From Mariprofundus sp. (lineage in GTDB: Bacteria; Pseudomonadota; Zetaproteobacteria; Mariprofundales; Mariprofundaceae): a stretch of DNA of 35,741 bases. Under the pieces are notes generated by a model, which saw only the letters and a list, made by a program, of their open reading frames with translations, did no database searches and was not told the origin of the DNA. Of this stretch, positions 34,725-35,741 are shown piece after piece. A program made the position numbers and the translations under genes. Positions within the stretch are counted from its first letter, which is position 1; each line of letters begins with the position of its first letter. The stretch is taken from assembly GCA_027019785.1 (NCBI GenBank), contig JALUWF010000313.1:1-35741 (forward strand), read 5' to 3'.

Positions 34725-35437
34725 TCCTGGCGGTGCAATTCCTGACCCGGCTGCCGACACCGCAGCTGACCGATTTCAGGCAGGAGGAGTTCTCACGCTC
34801 CGCCGCCTGGTTCCCGCTGGTTGGTATGATCATCGGCCTGTTGCTGATGATTGCGGCCTGGCTCGGCATGCATGCAGATTACCGGATTGCGGCGCTGCTG
34901 GTCGTGCTGGTCTGGGCAGGCGTTACCGGGGCGCTGCATCTGGACGGCGCTGCTGATCTGGCCGATGCGCTGGGCGCATCGCATCGCGACGCCGAACGAT
35001 TTATGGGCGTGCTCAAGGATCCACATATCGGCACCTTCGGCGTGGTGATTCTGATATCGCTGATACTGACCAAATTCGTTACTGCAGCATGGCTTATTCA
35101 GTCATCCGATACATCATTATGGACGCTGCTGCTGATCCCTGCCTGGGCGCGGCTGGGTTCAATGTATTGGTCGCAATCGCTAAAGCCATTGGCACCGGGT
35201 AGCGGCGAACAATTCTCGTGGCAAATCGCAGAAAATACCATCTGGTTGTGGGGTGCGGGGCTATTATTGCTGAGTTGGTTAACCGTATCACTGCTGTTTG
35301 CGCTGACAGCTATCGCCACCCTGCTACTATGGCGCGCCTTTCTGCAGTGGCGGCTCGGCGGCATGAGCGGCGATTGCCTCGGCGCCGGCATCGAGTATTG
35401 TGAGTGCGCCATGCTGCTGGCGGTCTGTCTGCTCTGA
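34712..35437 (+). CDS. cobS: adenosylcobinamide-GDP ribazoletransferase (cobalamin synthase) CobS
   Basis: Integral membrane enzyme that joins AdoCbi-GDP with alpha-ribazole. The start chosen is ATG 34712 (MRGLILAVQFLTRLPTPQL), the family N-terminus; the frame is open further upstream to 34517 but that part overlaps cobC in another frame. The motif TGALHLDGAADLADALGASH and DPHIGTFGVV match CobS, with hydrophobic helices on both sides such as LVGMIIGLLLMIAAWLGM. It ends YCECAMLLAVCLL. At 241 residues it has the usual length. It is the last gene of the cobUT-cobC-cobS operon and overlaps cobC by 13 bases. Confidence 0.94.
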   Translation: MRGLILAVQFLTRLPTPQLTDFRQEEFSRSAAWFPLVGMIIGLLLMIAAWLGMHADYRIAALLVVLVWAGVTGALHLDGAADLADALGASHRDAERFMGVLKDPHIGTFGVVILISLILTKFVTAAWLIQSSDTSLWTLLLIPAWARLGSMYWSQSLKPLAPGSGEQFSWQIAENTIWLWGAGLLLLSWLTVSLLFALTAIATLLLWRAFLQWRLGGMSGDCLGAGIEYCECAMLLAVCLL

Positions 35438-35454
35438 CCTGACAGAGCGGTCAT

Positions 35455-35484
35455 TTGATAGGTGTAAAATATATTGCATATATT
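35455..35484 (+). promoter_or_regulatory. promoter with overlapping operator before the ParD-like gene
   Basis: TTGATA at 35455-35460, an 18-base gap and TATATT at 35479-35484 form a sigma70-like pair. The perfect inverted repeat AATATAT-TGC-ATATATT (35468-35484) covers the -10, a normal place for autoregulation by a ribbon-helix-helix antitoxin. A small TGACC/GGTCA hairpin (35435-35453) at the end of cobS may act as a weak terminator just before it. Confidence 0.5.
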
Positions 35485-35525
35485 GTTCACAGTATTAAAG
35501 TCTCAGATAACGTGAGGTGATAGAA

Positions 35526-35741
35526 ATGGCTTCTGCAAATATCAATGTAAGAATTAAAGGGGAGCTGCAAGCGCACCTGCAACAGCAAGTGGGGGATCAT
35601 GGGCTTTATGAAAATGCGAGTGAGTATGTTCGCGCCCTGATTCGCAATGACTTAAAAAGCCGAAGTGAATCATGGGAGTGGTTAAAGAGAGAACTGGAGC
35701 CCGCAATGCGAGCTGATGAGAGTGAATATGTGGCAGTGACG
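35526..35741 (+). CDS. ParD-like ribbon-helix-helix antitoxin (cut by window edge)
   Basis: ATG at 35526 follows GAGGTGA with a short gap. The visible 72 residues begin MASANINVRIKGELQAHLQQ, then GLYENASEYVRALIRNDLKS, a ParD/CopG-type ribbon-helix-helix DNA-binding start. The rest (SWEWLKRELEPAMRADESE) is the usual acidic toxin-binding tail. The frame is still open at the window end. A ParE-type toxin would be expected just downstream but cannot be seen. Confidence 0.8.
   Translation, partial: MASANINVRIKGELQAHLQQQVGDHGLYENASEYVRALIRNDLKSRSESWEWLKRELEPAMRADESEYVAVT

Noticed and set aside
1-35741. tRNA, rRNA or CRISPR arrays
   Set aside because: No cloverleaf with T-loop GTTCRA motif, no rRNA block and no spaced repeat array was found by reading.

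Overview
The window comes from a Gram-negative proteobacterium. It carries an Mla-type phospholipid transport operon with a periplasmic MlaC, an AsmA/YhdP-like envelope protein, a TonB-dependent BtuB receptor with its own TonB-like protein, UbiD, and proteobacterial-type ilvE and gltX. Base composition is moderate. The exact lineage cannot be fixed by reading alone; a gamma- or zetaproteobacterium would fit.

Layout. 1-2238: core genes, with the 5' part of gltX (minus), a 50-residue membrane peptide (plus) and ilvE (minus). 2341-8195: mlaF-mlaE-mlaD-mlaC followed directly by a large AsmA/YhdP-like gene whose only plausible start is a CTG overlapping the mlaC stop. 8358-10682: an RsbW/SpoIIAB-like kinase, a STAS-domain protein and ubiD, with overlapping ends. 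10731-12635: a membrane-anchored Sel1-repeat protein. 12636-13329: non-coding, holding repeat-like DNA, a 34-bp palindrome and a cobalamin riboswitch whose peripheral loop contains a symmetrical, hairpin-forming MITE-like insertion flanked by a 7-bp direct repeat. 13330-17384: a B12 uptake and lower-ligand operon (btuB, tonB-like, btuF, bluB), tightly packed. 17377-26186: a type I Wadjet anti-plasmid system (jetA, jetB, jetC, jetD) with two extra genes embedded in the operon: a TPR-like gene between jetA and jetB, and a Schlafen/AlbA_2-type ATP-binding protein with a winged-helix tail between jetC and jetD. 26164-26350: an inverted-repeat element that supplies the jetD stop codon. 26368-27825: cobQ. 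27861-32442: a second accessory block, with a DUF2786-like protein, a SWIM/SNF2 helicase and a Phd-VapC toxin-antitoxin pair. 32528-35437: cobU-cobT (fused in one frame), cobC and cobS. 35526-end: the start of a ParD-like antitoxin.

Together, the B12 genes form one pathway. BtuB, the TonB-like protein and BtuF import corrinoids, BluB makes the lower ligand dimethylbenzimidazole, CobQ amidates the ring, CobU and CobT activate the two halves, CobS joins them and CobC removes the phosphate. Defence-type genes have been placed at two points in this pathway cluster. The Wadjet genes abut bluB, so they lie in the same direction and possibly on the same transcript as a B12-riboswitch-controlled operon.

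The most notable items are the six-gene Wadjet locus with two embedded genes, its position behind a B12 riboswitch, the mobile-element insertion inside that riboswitch, the CobU-CobT fusion that keeps an internal ribosome-binding site and TTG start, and the CTG-started YhdP-like gene. All functional calls rest on motif reading and memory of families; no database search was run.
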